A stretch of DNA of 64,000 nt from an uncultured Dysosmobacter sp. (lineage in GTDB: Bacteria > Bacillota > Clostridia > Oscillospirales > Oscillospiraceae). The translations under genes were made by a program, and so were the position numbers. Of this stretch, positions 49,093 to 58,148 are shown one piece after another; position 1 is the first letter of the stretch, and each line of letters begins with the position of its first letter. The stretch covers positions 62,001-126,000 of the forward strand of contig NZ_CANRKH010000003.1 in the NCBI RefSeq assembly GCF_947631165.1. The letters are read 5' to 3'. The notes below the pieces were generated by a model that had not been told where the DNA came from, searched no databases, and was given only the letters and a program-made list of their open reading frames with translations.

Positions 49093-50052
49093 CTACCCCT
49101 CCTTAATTGTTGTATCTATGCTCATGCAGATAGCCCCAACGCCGACGCCCAGCGGGGCGTACACGGCATACCGGGGGACTTCTGCATTAACATGGATTTC
49201 ACTTGTTCCGAGTTTCGCTTCTATGACGCTGACCGCAACGCCGGGCGCGGCCCGCTGGTGATAAACCGGGATCTCCTGCCGTGCCTCAATCTGTTTGGCA
49301 GAAGCCTCGATTGCCATACCCAGCGCCCCGATACAGTTCCCGGTCTGAACACGATACGTCGGAGCGTCTTTTTTCATATCCACGGGGACCGTTGCGATTT
49401 TTGCCTCCATGGTTTTAACCGCAACGCCGGTTACTGCCTGCACCTGATAGGCTGGGATGGGCTTTGGCTCCGTCGGCACTCGCACATCCAGCTTGGAGAA
49501 GCACCCGGTATACAGGACACTGGCCTTCACCTGCGGCATCGCGTCCAGCTCGGTAAAGTAGCGGATACCGTCGTTATGACTGCGGAGGCTTTTGTAATAG
49601 TTCAATCGGTCCAGCACCCGGCGCATACGCTCTGAATCAACATCGTCATTGGTCAAGTTGATCCACAGCCGAAAATGGAACGGGTCCCCGCCGTATTCAA
49701 ACCATTCTTCCAGTGTCGTATGCGGGTATACTGCGGATATGGCCGTTACGACGGCGGCCTTTGTCCCCAGCAGCTTGTGTACCCTCCAGCTGTCTTTCAG
49801 CGTTTTCCGCTTTTCTTCCAGCGTGTAATCCGCATCCCACCAATCTACTTTGAAATCGTGGGCGAGGATATCCAGCAGCGGCCCGTCCAGCTTGTCAATA
49901 GCCGGGTAAAGGAGCAACCGTTTGATTTCCTCCGGACGCTGGGACAGCAGGTCGGCCACCGCCTCAGCCAGCGCCACCGCAGAAGGATCTTTCTGCAAAG
50001 CAGGCGGCAGCGTGGCCACAAGGTTTTCACGGGTAAGGCCATGTTTATTCAT
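49093..50052 (-). CDS. P2 gpI-like tail protein
   Basis: The 319-aa protein begins MNKHGLTRENLVATLPPALQKDPSAVALAEAV, the N-terminal pattern of P2 gpI (LLPPxL.....lA). RVHKLLGTKAAVVTAISAVY then follows. The C-terminal 150 residues are an extension absent from P2 gpI and contain three related ~45-residue units (each ...VYAPLGVGVGAICMSID, YHQRAAPGVAVSVIEAKL or similar). The ATG at 50052 follows GGGGG. It forms the baseplate edge to which fibres attach. Confidence 0.82.
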   Translation of the reverse strand: MNKHGLTRENLVATLPPALQKDPSAVALAEAVADLLSQRPEEIKRLLLYPAIDKLDGPLLDILAHDFKVDWWDADYTLEEKRKTLKDSWRVHKLLGTKAAVVTAISAVYPHTTLEEWFEYGGDPFHFRLWINLTNDDVDSERMRRVLDRLNYYKSLRSHNDGIRYFTELDAMPQVKASVLYTGCFSKLDVRVPTEPKPIPAYQVQAVTGVAVKTMEAKIATVPVDMKKDAPTYRVQTGNCIGALGMAIEASAKQIEARQEIPVYHQRAAPGVAVSVIEAKLGTSEIHVNAEVPRYAVYAPLGVGVGAICMSIDTTIKEG

Positions 50053-51181
50053 CCTCATAGCCCCCGTTCGTAATGGTGACAGTCCCCACCTTTGCTACCT
50101 GCGGTACGGTCTTGTCCCGCCCATCCCGCAGCGGGGTAAAGGTGGGGGCCGTCAGCTCGATCCGCTTAATGCCGGTATGATAGAGGTATTCCCGCAGTTC
50201 GTCAGGATTGATGTCCCTGCCCAGCTTGCCGCACTGCCACGCTTTGTACCGCTCAACCGCTTCATTTACCGCCTCCGCGACTTCCGCCGCGCTCTTGGTG
50301 CGGCCTGTCTGGAGGTAATAGGTAAACTTGATGTCATAGGGCACCTCTTCCGCATCCTCCACAAATACCTGATCGGTAAGAGGGCGCCGTTCCTCGGCGC
50401 TGCAAGCGGCCAGCACCCGGTTCTTGAGTTCCTCTTTCGCCAGGGTCCCATCGTTCATCAGGACATAGAGCTTCACCACGCCGGGAGTTGGCGAGTTTGC
50501 CACCACGTCCGCGATCAGAGTGGATTCCTGCTTGGCCCAGTAAATGTACCCGCCCCTGGCCCCGGCACAGCTGTAAGCGTCCATAGAGGCCCGCATCAGC
50601 TCGTAATATTCATCGTCCGTGGCCCGGTCCGCGCCGCCCTCAGATTCCGTGATATTCCGGCATTCAGAGTAGTAGTCATAGATATCCACCAAGGCGTTGA
50701 TCTGCCCGGCGGCGTAACCGTTGCCGACCACGCCCGGCGTTTGGCACTGTGCCTGCGTCTCTACGCTGGTATCACCAATGGGTACATAGACATCCTCTAC
50801 GGTTTCCCAGGTGAGGGTGCCGCTCACGTCGGTAATACGGGTGCCGGCGGGAATCAGGATTGCGCTCTCCTGCGCCTCCGAAATATAAAAGCGCATCTTG
50901 CACGTAGAGGGCCTGCTTTCCGGCCGTTCTTTGAGATACATCAATGATGCAAGCGCGTCCAGGTTCTCTCCCTCGGCCCGGCTGGGAATGTTCTGATTGC
51001 CGGTATAGTTGTTCAAAACCCGCTCCTGGATAATGACATTTCCCGTCCAGCGGATAAACAGCATTTCCGGACTGGCTGGCTGTACCACCGTTCCGGTGAT
51101 CTTTTCGTAGAGCGCAACCAGCAGCGAGATAATATCCCCGGCATTCGTGGGAATGAACTGGTATTCGATATTCCTACTCAA
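50045..51181 (-). CDS. Baseplate protein J-like
   Basis: The 378-aa protein matches Mu gp47/P2 gpJ-type baseplate wedge proteins. It has a helical N-terminus with EGENLDALASLMYL, then GTLTWETVEDVYVPIG, GVVGNGYAAGQINALVD, and RATDDEYYELMRASMDAYSCAGARGGYIYWAK. The start is a TTG overlapping the stop of the gp25-like gene. It is part of the contractile-tail baseplate. Confidence 0.87.
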   Translation of the reverse strand: MSRNIEYQFIPTNAGDIISLLVALYEKITGTVVQPASPEMLFIRWTGNVIIQERVLNNYTGNQNIPSRAEGENLDALASLMYLKERPESRPSTCKMRFYISEAQESAILIPAGTRITDVSGTLTWETVEDVYVPIGDTSVETQAQCQTPGVVGNGYAAGQINALVDIYDYYSECRNITESEGGADRATDDEYYELMRASMDAYSCAGARGGYIYWAKQESTLIADVVANSPTPGVVKLYVLMNDGTLAKEELKNRVLAACSAEERRPLTDQVFVEDAEEVPYDIKFTYYLQTGRTKSAAEVAEAVNEAVERYKAWQCGKLGRDINPDELREYLYHTGIKRIELTAPTFTPLRDGRDKTVPQVAKVGTVTITNGGYEDE

Positions 51182-51494
51182 GATGGATCTCCACCTCCAC
51201 TGTTGGAATCAGCTTCCCCGGCTGTGATGGGTCACTCCGGGGATAAACATTGAGCACCGTCGCCCTGGACTCCCACTTTTGGATAGCCTCGCGCACCGGG
51301 GCAACCATCAGCACCTCCGCGACTGGCCGGGGCTTATCTACAAAGCTCATATCCAGACCGAAATCCCGGTATTGCGGAACGGTCCCCCTGGGGGTGGATA
51401 GAATCACCGCGATATTCTGAAGCACGGAATTGACGGCCTCCAGCTCATTGAACTGTAGGTGTCCCAAATCCGTTGCAGATACGGTATAACTCAT
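51174..51494 (-). CDS. Baseplate wedge protein W/gp25-like
   Basis: The 106-aa protein (MSYTVSATDLGHLQFNELE, VLQNIAVILSTPRGTVPQYRDFGLDMSFVDKP) fits the gp25/gpW family, with the characteristic RG-PxxxDFG segment. The ATG at 51494 has GGGAGG eight bases upstream. The longer frame overlaps the upstream gene without support. Confidence 0.85.
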   Translation of the reverse strand: MSYTVSATDLGHLQFNELEAVNSVLQNIAVILSTPRGTVPQYRDFGLDMSFVDKPRPVAEVLMVAPVREAIQKWESRATVLNVYPRSDPSQPGKLIPTVEVEIHLE

Positions 51495-51498
51495 ACGG

Positions 51499-51900
51499 TC
51501 AACCTCCCAGGTATTCTTGCAGGCTGACAGATACAACCGCCGTGTGTACGTCGCCGTTCCCAAAAAACGCCTGCATTTTCATATCGTGCTTGATTATGTT
51601 CCATCGGTATTTTCCGTAACCTTTTGTGCCAATGGTCAAGGGCACCGCTTCTCCGCTGCGCTCGATGTTCCAGAGTTTCACCACTTCCGCAATAGGGTCA
51701 ACGCCCAGGTCGGCCGACAGAGTAATATCGAAAGTGATTTTGTCCGGGTCCAGCCCTGTAAACTCAGTGAGAGCGTTGGTTAGGTGCCGGTTATGCGTAG
51801 CATACCGGGCGGAGCCGGACCAGGTCATGTTGTCCAGCGTTCGCACCACGCTCCGGGAAACGGTAAATATCACGTTCCCCAGGCAACCGATAATCGCCAT
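51499..51900 (-). CDS. P2 gpU-like tail protein
   Basis: The 133-aa protein begins MAIIGCLGNVIFTVSRSVVRTLDNM and contains ARYATHNRHLTNALTEFTGLDPDKITFDITL, the gpU pattern. gpU-like proteins cap or complete contractile tails. Its place between the V-like and W-like genes differs from the P2 order, which is common in Firmicute phages. Confidence 0.8.
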   Translation of the reverse strand: MAIIGCLGNVIFTVSRSVVRTLDNMTWSGSARYATHNRHLTNALTEFTGLDPDKITFDITLSADLGVDPIAEVVKLWNIERSGEAVPLTIGTKGYGKYRWNIIKHDMKMQAFFGNGDVHTAVVSVSLQEYLGG

Positions 51901-51918
51901 GCCGCCGCCTCCTTTCCG

Positions 51919-52281
51919 CTACTGATCTTCCCACTGTTTGAGCTTGCCCAGCGCCCCGATTTCCCCCAGGATAAAGCCGTCCCCATCCAGAATAGGGAGA
52001 TACACAGTCAGGACTACGGCGTTGACACGGGGCATCCAGGGCTTAATCTTTAGGTCGTGATCGTGGTCCTCAAATGCGGCGTCGCCGCTGCCTCCCGCCC
52101 GCTTTTCTGTTTTCTGCAGTACATCGTAATCCGGCACATAGGGACGGTTTGCCAGGACATAGAGTAAACCGGAGGATTGGCCGGAGTCCTCAAACTTCAC
52201 ACGGGCTACACGATTAACCGGGTCGGCCATTGTGACAGTGCCAATGCGCACTAATCGGGACAGGATTTTTTCTACGTCCAT
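51919..52281 (-). CDS. Baseplate assembly/spike protein (gpV-like)
   Basis: The 120-aa protein has an OB-fold-like N-terminus (LVRIGTVTMADPVNRVARVKFEDSGQ) as in phage baseplate V/spike proteins. It is short and lacks a long spike tail. The ATG at 52281 overlaps the upstream stop (TGATG) with GGAGGGG before it. Confidence 0.7.
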   Translation of the reverse strand: MDVEKILSRLVRIGTVTMADPVNRVARVKFEDSGQSSGLLYVLANRPYVPDYDVLQKTEKRAGGSGDAAFEDHDHDLKIKPWMPRVNAVVLTVYLPILDGDGFILGEIGALGKLKQWEDQ

Positions 52282-53348
52282 CAATACCCCTCCAGTACCC
52301 GCCGAAGTTTGATCTGCGTCGTATAGCCGGATTCTCCAACCGTGTGAACCGCCTGGGAAATGATATACTTTCCATCGAAAGCGCCCCAGCCTTTCAGTTC
52401 AACAGTGACGCCGGCCACCAACGCCGGATTGCCGGGCAGCGTGAATGTCGCGGATTTGGAATACTTGTTATGCAGCCGCAGGTGTTTTTCCGCAAGGGTT
52501 TTGGCCTCTTCCGCAGAGGCTACCTTTGCTTTTACCTCCAACTGCTGATTGTTTTTCGCGTCGGCGTTGTAATCCTCAATTTTGGCGGTTGCCTCGATAC
52601 ACTTCCCGGACGCCGGGTCCACATAACTGACACGGCAGGAAGAATACTGAGAATCGGCCGCGCCCACGCTCAGCTTATATTGGATATACCCGCCGTTTTT
52701 ACCCTTCTGGATGGTAAAAACGGAGCTTTTGGCTTCATAAGTCGCTTGGTCGAAGAACACAAGGATACTGCTGGTGGCCTTGAGACTGATTCCCGCATCA
52801 TGGCTCAGACGGGATAGAAAATCAATGTCGCTGGAGTCAACCTGTTCCACCCGGTTATAAAACGGGTCGTAGGTCGATTCATACATACACTGCATCCCAT
52901 TGGCCCCGGCAAGCTCTTTGGCGATTGCAGAAAGCGTGGTATTCTCCCATGCCTTGTTCTTCTTGGTTTGCCGGACCGGAGAACTGAATGGGAGCGACGT
53001 ACCCTTGAGGTTGATAATGGCCGGGGGGCCGGACAGGACCACATTATCTAGCTCAAATTCCCCACAGGGGAGAACTATGTCCTTTCCGCCCCCCTGCCAG
53101 TTTTCCCGGACAATCACCGCATCCATTTTCAGCTTCGCGGCGGATGCTGCCTCTATTGCATCAGTAAGCCATTTTTCCATCCAGATAGCGTCACGGTCAT
53201 GGAGCTGGATTTGAAGATCATCCGCCTTGTCCGTTTCGTTATCCGTATAGGTCACTGATTTGAGATAGGGACGCATGGATTTAGTGATATCCGTTCCAGC
53301 GAAAGCGATCTCCACCGCCGCGCGACGGGATAGGTTTTTGTCACTCAC
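52281..53348 (-). CDS. Tail hub protein, P2 gpD-like
   Basis: The 355-aa protein resembles P2 gpD/T4 gp27 hub proteins: RAAVEIAFAGTDITKSMRPYLKSVTYTDNETDKADDLQIQL in short pieces, then DRDAIWMEKW and SSDIDFLSRLSHDAGISLK. GTG at 53348 overlaps the stop of the LysM-like gene. It forms the central hub onto which the spike and tube are assembled. Confidence 0.85.
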   Translation of the reverse strand: MSDKNLSRRAAVEIAFAGTDITKSMRPYLKSVTYTDNETDKADDLQIQLHDRDAIWMEKWLTDAIEAASAAKLKMDAVIVRENWQGGGKDIVLPCGEFELDNVVLSGPPAIINLKGTSLPFSSPVRQTKKNKAWENTTLSAIAKELAGANGMQCMYESTYDPFYNRVEQVDSSDIDFLSRLSHDAGISLKATSSILVFFDQATYEAKSSVFTIQKGKNGGYIQYKLSVGAADSQYSSCRVSYVDPASGKCIEATAKIEDYNADAKNNQQLEVKAKVASAEEAKTLAEKHLRLHNKYSKSATFTLPGNPALVAGVTVELKGWGAFDGKYIISQAVHTVGESGYTTQIKLRRVLEGY

Positions 53349-53554
53349 GTCTGCACCTGCTTCCACGGGGGCAGCGAATTACTGGTGTTCTCAGGAATAT
53401 CCGGCAGCACCAAAACAATCCCGGCGGGAAAAAGGTAATATTCCCGATATTGCAGATTGGCGTTTATGAGCTTGTCGGTATGGGCCACATCACCCAACTG
53501 GGCGTATGCGATACGGTCCCACATATCCCCTTGGACAGTCGTATAAGTTTTCAT
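53345..53554 (-). CDS. LysM-like tail protein X
   Basis: The 69-aa protein (MKTYTTVQGDMWDRIAYAQLGD, YREYYLFPAGIVLVLPDI) is the small LysM-type protein X of P2-like tails. It overlaps the tape-measure stop by ATGA and precedes the hub gene. Confidence 0.88.
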   Translation of the reverse strand: MKTYTTVQGDMWDRIAYAQLGDVAHTDKLINANLQYREYYLFPAGIVLVLPDIPENTSNSLPPWKQVQT

Positions 53555-56500
53555 CGGAATGCCCCCCTCGCCTCGTCCACTTCCGCGTCCTCAATACTGT
53601 CCATGACGCGGGCCACGATTTCATCCGCAAATGTCCGCAGATCCCGGACCGTCTCGGGGGTAGCGTCGCCGCTGATCTGGAAGGTGACAGACACCGGGGG
53701 CTTGGACCGCGCAGCCGGGGCCAGGAGAGCGGATTCCGCTCTGGCCCCCACCGCCGCAGTCTGCGCCGCCGACAAAACTTTCTCGCCGCCGTTGAAGAAA
53801 ACCAGCTCCGGGCCGTCCTCGCCTACCAGAGCCACGCCCTGGGCGGCGTTGGTAGTGCCAGAAGCGTATGCGCGCGGAACCGTCCCCAGGCCGCTGTTTC
53901 CTGCCGCCAGCGCGTTCTTTGCCGCCCTTCCCAGGTTGCTATAAGCTGTCCGCACGTTCGGGAGCATATCGTTGGCGCCGTCGATATAGCCCTGGATGGT
54001 GGCCCGCCCGCTGGCGGCCGCCTCCGTTCCCAGGTCCATAGCCTCGATGTCCTCGGCAAGCGCGGTCTGGAGCTCGTCCATAGTCTGGGTAAAATCGGTC
54101 TGGAGATCGGCGATACTGCCGGACGCGGCCTCCTGCTCCTTCTGGAGCTCTTGCCAGTTGGCTACCATCGCCGCCAGGTCCTCGTCGCTGGCATTGGCAA
54201 GGCCGGCAATAGCATTCACGCTGTCTGCGCTGCCATCGGCGAAACTGGCGATCACGTCGCTCAACCCTTCAATGTCCCCGGCCCTCTCGGACAGGGATTG
54301 CAGGTTGGCGTTATAATCCTGCCAGTAGGTGATCTGGCTCTCCAGGGCGCTATTGATGTCGGCGGCGCTGGTGGCCGCTACCTCGGCGGCCTGATCCCAT
54401 AGGGCATACTGGCCGCTGATACTCTCATAAGCAGCGCCGTAGGCCTCGTTATAAGCTTCGGTAAGGGCCTGGACCTGCTCCATGGTGCTGTTGATTCTGC
54501 CGTCCAGTTCCTCGCTCTGGCGGGCTGCCTCGGCCTCCGCTTCGGTCATTTCCTCCGTGGCGCCAGTCACCCGCTCATAGGCTTCCTTGGCAATGGCAAG
54601 CTCTGCATCTGCGGCGGCCTGCGCTTCCGCATCTTCCTCAATGGCCTTATTGAGATTCTTGATGGTTTTCTCCGCCTGGCTGATTTCACGGTCATAGTCG
54701 TAGAGGGAATTTTGCAGCTCGTAGTATTCATTGGAGAGGTATTCTCCCGATTCAGCGGATTCCAGCTGGAGTTCATTCATCCGCTCAACTGCGGCCGCGC
54801 GGTTTTTTTCCGCCCTTTCTATCTTGATCTGAGCTTCAGTCAGCTTCATGGAGTTAGAAGCCGCCTCTTCCATGACCGCATTGTACTGGCCGTACACACT
54901 GTTCATGTACTCCTGGTAGGCCTGCGCTTCGGCATTTTCCTTCCAGGCGTCAACCTGTTCCCGAAGCGCGGCAGTACCGCCCTCGATGGCCCCGGTTTCC
55001 AGGTTCACATATTCGGTCAATTCCGGGATAGCGTTACAGAGCAGCCCCAGGGTATTGAGGTAAGTCTGGCTATGCTCGTTCGATGCGTCGGTGCCCTCGC
55101 CCAATTCCTCCAGCTTGGAAATATAGCTGTCTGCAACCTGAGCGGTGGCAAGCGTCTGGTCGGAAGTCTGCTGGAACGTACTTCCGGCCTCGTCCATGGC
55201 CGCATTCATATCCTGCGCCGCCTCGGTCAATTCCTTGACAGAAGGGACTCCCTCATTGGCGGCGGCCACCAAAGCGACAATACCAGCGGTCAACCCGGCC
55301 ACCGCACCAACAGCCAGCATAACCGGCCCGGCCACCGCGAACACAGACGCCAGATTGAGTGCGGCCGCTACTTTCGTAATGGCTACATAGGCGGTAATGC
55401 CGGCGGTCGCAAGCCCAACCACGCCAACAAAGGTCATGGCGGCCTTTACCAAGGCGGGGTGATCTTGGAGAAATTCATTCCCTGCGGTCAACACGTCGGT
55501 TGCAATTTCCGCCAGGCCCTGCAGCTCCGGATTAAACTCTTCCCCGATGGTGGTTTTTAGCGCGTCCCAGGCGGAGTTCATCAACGTGAGCTGGCCGTTC
55601 AAATTATCCAATTTAATGGACGCCATCCGGGACGCGGCCCCGGAGCAATTCGTAATGTTGTTGTAAAGGCTCTCAAAATCGCCGTCGGCGGAGTTCATCA
55701 AAGCGATAAATCCGGTCATGGCCCGCTCTCCGACAAGCGTTTCAGCGTTTGCCATTTTCTCGGCGTCGGTCATTACAGCAAACCGCGCCCGCAGATCGGT
55801 AATCACATCAGACAAGCTCCGCATGGTGCCGTCGGCGTTTTGGGTTTTCACCGTAACGTCTCCAAAAGCCGCGCTGGACAGCTCCGCGCCGTCTACCAGC
55901 TTACTGAACATATTGCGCAGCGCGGTTCCCGCCATGCTCCCCTTAATACCGGAGTTGGCCATCAGGCCAATCATGGTAGCTACATCCTCCACGGAGTAGC
56001 CGAGAGCGCCGGCAAGCGGCGCAGCGTACTTGAAGGTATCTCCCATCGTGGCAACATTGGTGTTGGACTTCGTTGCCGTCATAGCCAGGACATCCGCGAA
56101 ATGCGCCGTATCTGCCGCTGTGAGGCCGAATGCGGTTAGGCTGTCGGTGACGATATCCGACACCATAGCCAGATCCTCCCCGGAGGCGGCGGCCAGCTGG
56201 AGAACGCCATCCATGCCGCTGAGCATTTCCTGGGCGTCCCACCCGGCCATGCCCATATAGGTCATAGCCTCGGCGCTTTCCTTGGCGGTGAATTTCGTGG
56301 TGGCGCCCAGCTCCTTGGCCTCAGCTGATAGCGCCGCCATTTCCTCAGCATTGGCCCCGGACAAAGCCTCCACGGTGGACATCGTTTCTTGAAAATCGGC
56401 GGCAATATCCACGCAGGCTACATAGCCGTCATAAATCTCTTTCAGAGCGGTGGCAATCCCTGCGGCGGCAATCGCCCCTTGGATTGCCCCAAACGCCGCT

Positions 56501-56994
56501 GTGGTCCTTTCGCCGAAGGTGGAGGCGCCGCTGGCCGCTTGATCCTGTTCCGCCTCCAGCTCCTTGATTTTGGCCGTCAGTTCTTGGTCCTTCTGGGCCA
56601 AATTCGCAGTATCAACACCTGCTTCCTGCAACCTCGCGCTGGTAGCCTGGAGCTTTTGGGTCTGGCGTTCCAGTGCCGTTTCCGTATCCTTGATACGCTG
56701 TTCCAGCTTGACGCTCTCCCGCTCCTGGGCGGTAGTGGAGCCGTTGGTTTCACTGATCTCTTTTTGGAGAAGATCATGCTGTTTTTGCAGACTTTCCAAT
56801 CTGGACCGGGTGCTTTCTACGGCGGTCTGCTGCTTTTGATAGGAGCTGATGTCCCCTTGGAGCCGGTGAAGGTCCTGGATTTCTTTACCTAACCTGGAGA
56901 ACTCCGATTGCGCTTTAGAAAAGGTATTGGAAAAGCCGCCATTCATCTGCGCATTGAGCGCGAATAGCATTTCATATTCCTTCCTGCCCGCCAT
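53551..56994 (-). CDS. Phage tail tape measure protein
   Basis: The 1147-aa protein begins with a coiled coil (about 15-160). It contains the tape-measure core (FTAKESAEAMTYMGMAGWD, YSVEDVATMIGLMANSGIKG), a hydrophobic region (about 535-600), a second long coiled coil (about 700-850) and a short basic end. It sets tail length during assembly. Its length predicts a tail on the order of 170 nm by the usual 0.15 nm per residue rule. It follows the frameshifted chaperone gene. Confidence 0.92.
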   Translation of the reverse strand: MAGRKEYEMLFALNAQMNGGFSNTFSKAQSEFSRLGKEIQDLHRLQGDISSYQKQQTAVESTRSRLESLQKQHDLLQKEISETNGSTTAQERESVKLEQRIKDTETALERQTQKLQATSARLQEAGVDTANLAQKDQELTAKIKELEAEQDQAASGASTFGERTTAAFGAIQGAIAAAGIATALKEIYDGYVACVDIAADFQETMSTVEALSGANAEEMAALSAEAKELGATTKFTAKESAEAMTYMGMAGWDAQEMLSGMDGVLQLAAASGEDLAMVSDIVTDSLTAFGLTAADTAHFADVLAMTATKSNTNVATMGDTFKYAAPLAGALGYSVEDVATMIGLMANSGIKGSMAGTALRNMFSKLVDGAELSSAAFGDVTVKTQNADGTMRSLSDVITDLRARFAVMTDAEKMANAETLVGERAMTGFIALMNSADGDFESLYNNITNCSGAASRMASIKLDNLNGQLTLMNSAWDALKTTIGEEFNPELQGLAEIATDVLTAGNEFLQDHPALVKAAMTFVGVVGLATAGITAYVAITKVAAALNLASVFAVAGPVMLAVGAVAGLTAGIVALVAAANEGVPSVKELTEAAQDMNAAMDEAGSTFQQTSDQTLATAQVADSYISKLEELGEGTDASNEHSQTYLNTLGLLCNAIPELTEYVNLETGAIEGGTAALREQVDAWKENAEAQAYQEYMNSVYGQYNAVMEEAASNSMKLTEAQIKIERAEKNRAAAVERMNELQLESAESGEYLSNEYYELQNSLYDYDREISQAEKTIKNLNKAIEEDAEAQAAADAELAIAKEAYERVTGATEEMTEAEAEAARQSEELDGRINSTMEQVQALTEAYNEAYGAAYESISGQYALWDQAAEVAATSAADINSALESQITYWQDYNANLQSLSERAGDIEGLSDVIASFADGSADSVNAIAGLANASDEDLAAMVANWQELQKEQEAASGSIADLQTDFTQTMDELQTALAEDIEAMDLGTEAAASGRATIQGYIDGANDMLPNVRTAYSNLGRAAKNALAAGNSGLGTVPRAYASGTTNAAQGVALVGEDGPELVFFNGGEKVLSAAQTAAVGARAESALLAPAARSKPPVSVTFQISGDATPETVRDLRTFADEIVARVMDSIEDAEVDEARGAFR

Positions 56995-57175
56995 CGTTGC
57001 CCTCCTTTCCCTCTTTGATGATAGCGTTGTTGGTTTTTATCCAGGACCACAGCGCGATTAGTGGCTGAGATTGCCAAAACGAAACATCGGTGTTGTTGTT
57101 TTTTGCCAGGATTAAGTATTGCTTACGGAGCCATAGCCCATCTTCGCCGGTTATGACCCCGCACGCAGCAAAAAA
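56972..57175 (-). CDS. -1 frameshift extension of the tail chaperone (gpGT-like)
   Basis: From the slippery site the -1 frame is open to TGA at 56972-56974. It adds about 65 residues (AACGVITGEDGLWLRKQYLI, then FWQSQPLIALWSWIK). It has no start codon of its own and overlaps the tape-measure start. This is the conserved layout for making a small fraction of long chaperone that binds the tape measure. Occurrence is predicted, not shown. Confidence 0.75.
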   Translation of the reverse strand, partial: FFAACGVITGEDGLWLRKQYLILAKNNNTDVSFWQSQPLIALWSWIKTNNAIIKEGKEGNDGGQEGI

Positions 57176-57552
57176 GAGCGTGCCTTTTTGCAGATTCTTT
57201 GGAAATCCCGGATGCTCATGCTCTTTAGAGCGTCCCGCTTTAACAGGCGAACGCCGTTTTCATCCCGCAGAGTGCAGGCGCGGATAGCCATACCCCACAG
57301 AAAATCGCTGGAAAACTCCGGCGTCACCAGCGTTCTCCCCCGCATCAAAAGCTCGTTCTCGATATCCAGATGATCGGTGCCAGTCAGCTTGCCCCAGTCA
57401 AATGTCAGCCTTTCGATGGTAAGGCCCTGGTAGTCGAACGGCTTTATAAATGTGTGGACATAGACGCTGGTATCCGGCTCAGAAGCGGCTTCGCGTTCTG
57501 CCTCAACTGCGGCCTCCGCTCCCGTACCTTCGGTGTTAAACAGTTCGTCCAT
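57151..57552 (-). CDS. Tail assembly chaperone, short form (gpG-like)
   Basis: The 133-aa protein precedes the tape measure, as lambda gpG or P2 gpE do. It contains TIERLTFDWGKLTGTDHLDIENELLMRGRTL and ends KKARSFLLRAGS. Near its end the slippery heptamer T-TTT-TTG (57175-57169) can shift ribosomes to the -1 frame. The short form ends at TAA 57151. Confidence 0.82.
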   Translation of the reverse strand: MDELFNTEGTGAEAAVEAEREAASEPDTSVYVHTFIKPFDYQGLTIERLTFDWGKLTGTDHLDIENELLMRGRTLVTPEFSSDFLWGMAIRACTLRDENGVRLLKRDALKSMSIRDFQRICKKARSFLLRAGS

Positions 57553-57617
57553 AGTGAACCTCCTTCAAAAAATTGGCCCGGAGCGGCATAGTAACCGCAC
57601 CGGGCCATATTGCTTGT

Positions 57618-58136
57618 TTAGGTCAAGCCGATAGCTTTCCGCACATCTGCCGCGCAGTCCTTGCCGTTGACATCATGGACCTGGTTGAACTGGTCCAGAT
57701 CAATGACCTTCTTCCCCGCCTTATACACCGTGTATTTGCACACGCTGTATGCGCCGGAGGCATCGGCGGCGGAGGCGGTGCCGATGGTGCCCAGATTGGT
57801 TTCCGTGGGGCGGATGGACATCTCAAACCGGGTCTGCTCGATCTCCTCCCTGCGGTTCACGGAATCAAAATACTGCTCGGCCACATACAGAGACACGTCA
57901 TGCCACTCGTTGGACCCCAGCTCCACAACGGCGTCGGTGACGCTGCTGAACTGGATATTGGCAAGCATGGCCTCAATCATGCCCGCCAGAGGAATCGTGA
58001 CGTCGCCCATAAGCCCGGCACCCGTCGCGGTGACAGTCTTATACTTGATTGTCGGCACAGTCACCTTGGCGACGCCGATCAGGGCGCCGCCGTTTTTGTA
58101 CATCATGTAATCTACATGACCGTTCGGATAAATCAT
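57618..58136 (-). CDS. Phage tail tube protein (P2 FII-like)
   Basis: The 172-aa protein follows the sheath gene and has tail-tube pattern sequence: AGLMGDVTIPLAGMIEAMLANIQFSS, WHDVSLYVAEQYFDSVNRREEIEQ. It polymerises into the inner tube of the contractile tail. The long plus-strand frame opposite is a shadow. Confidence 0.85.
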   Translation of the reverse strand: MIYPNGHVDYMMYKNGGALIGVAKVTVPTIKYKTVTATGAGLMGDVTIPLAGMIEAMLANIQFSSVTDAVVELGSNEWHDVSLYVAEQYFDSVNRREEIEQTRFEMSIRPTETNLGTIGTASAADASGAYSVCKYTVYKAGKKVIDLDQFNQVHDVNGKDCAADVRKAIGLT

Positions 58137-58148
58137 CTTGTTTCCTCC

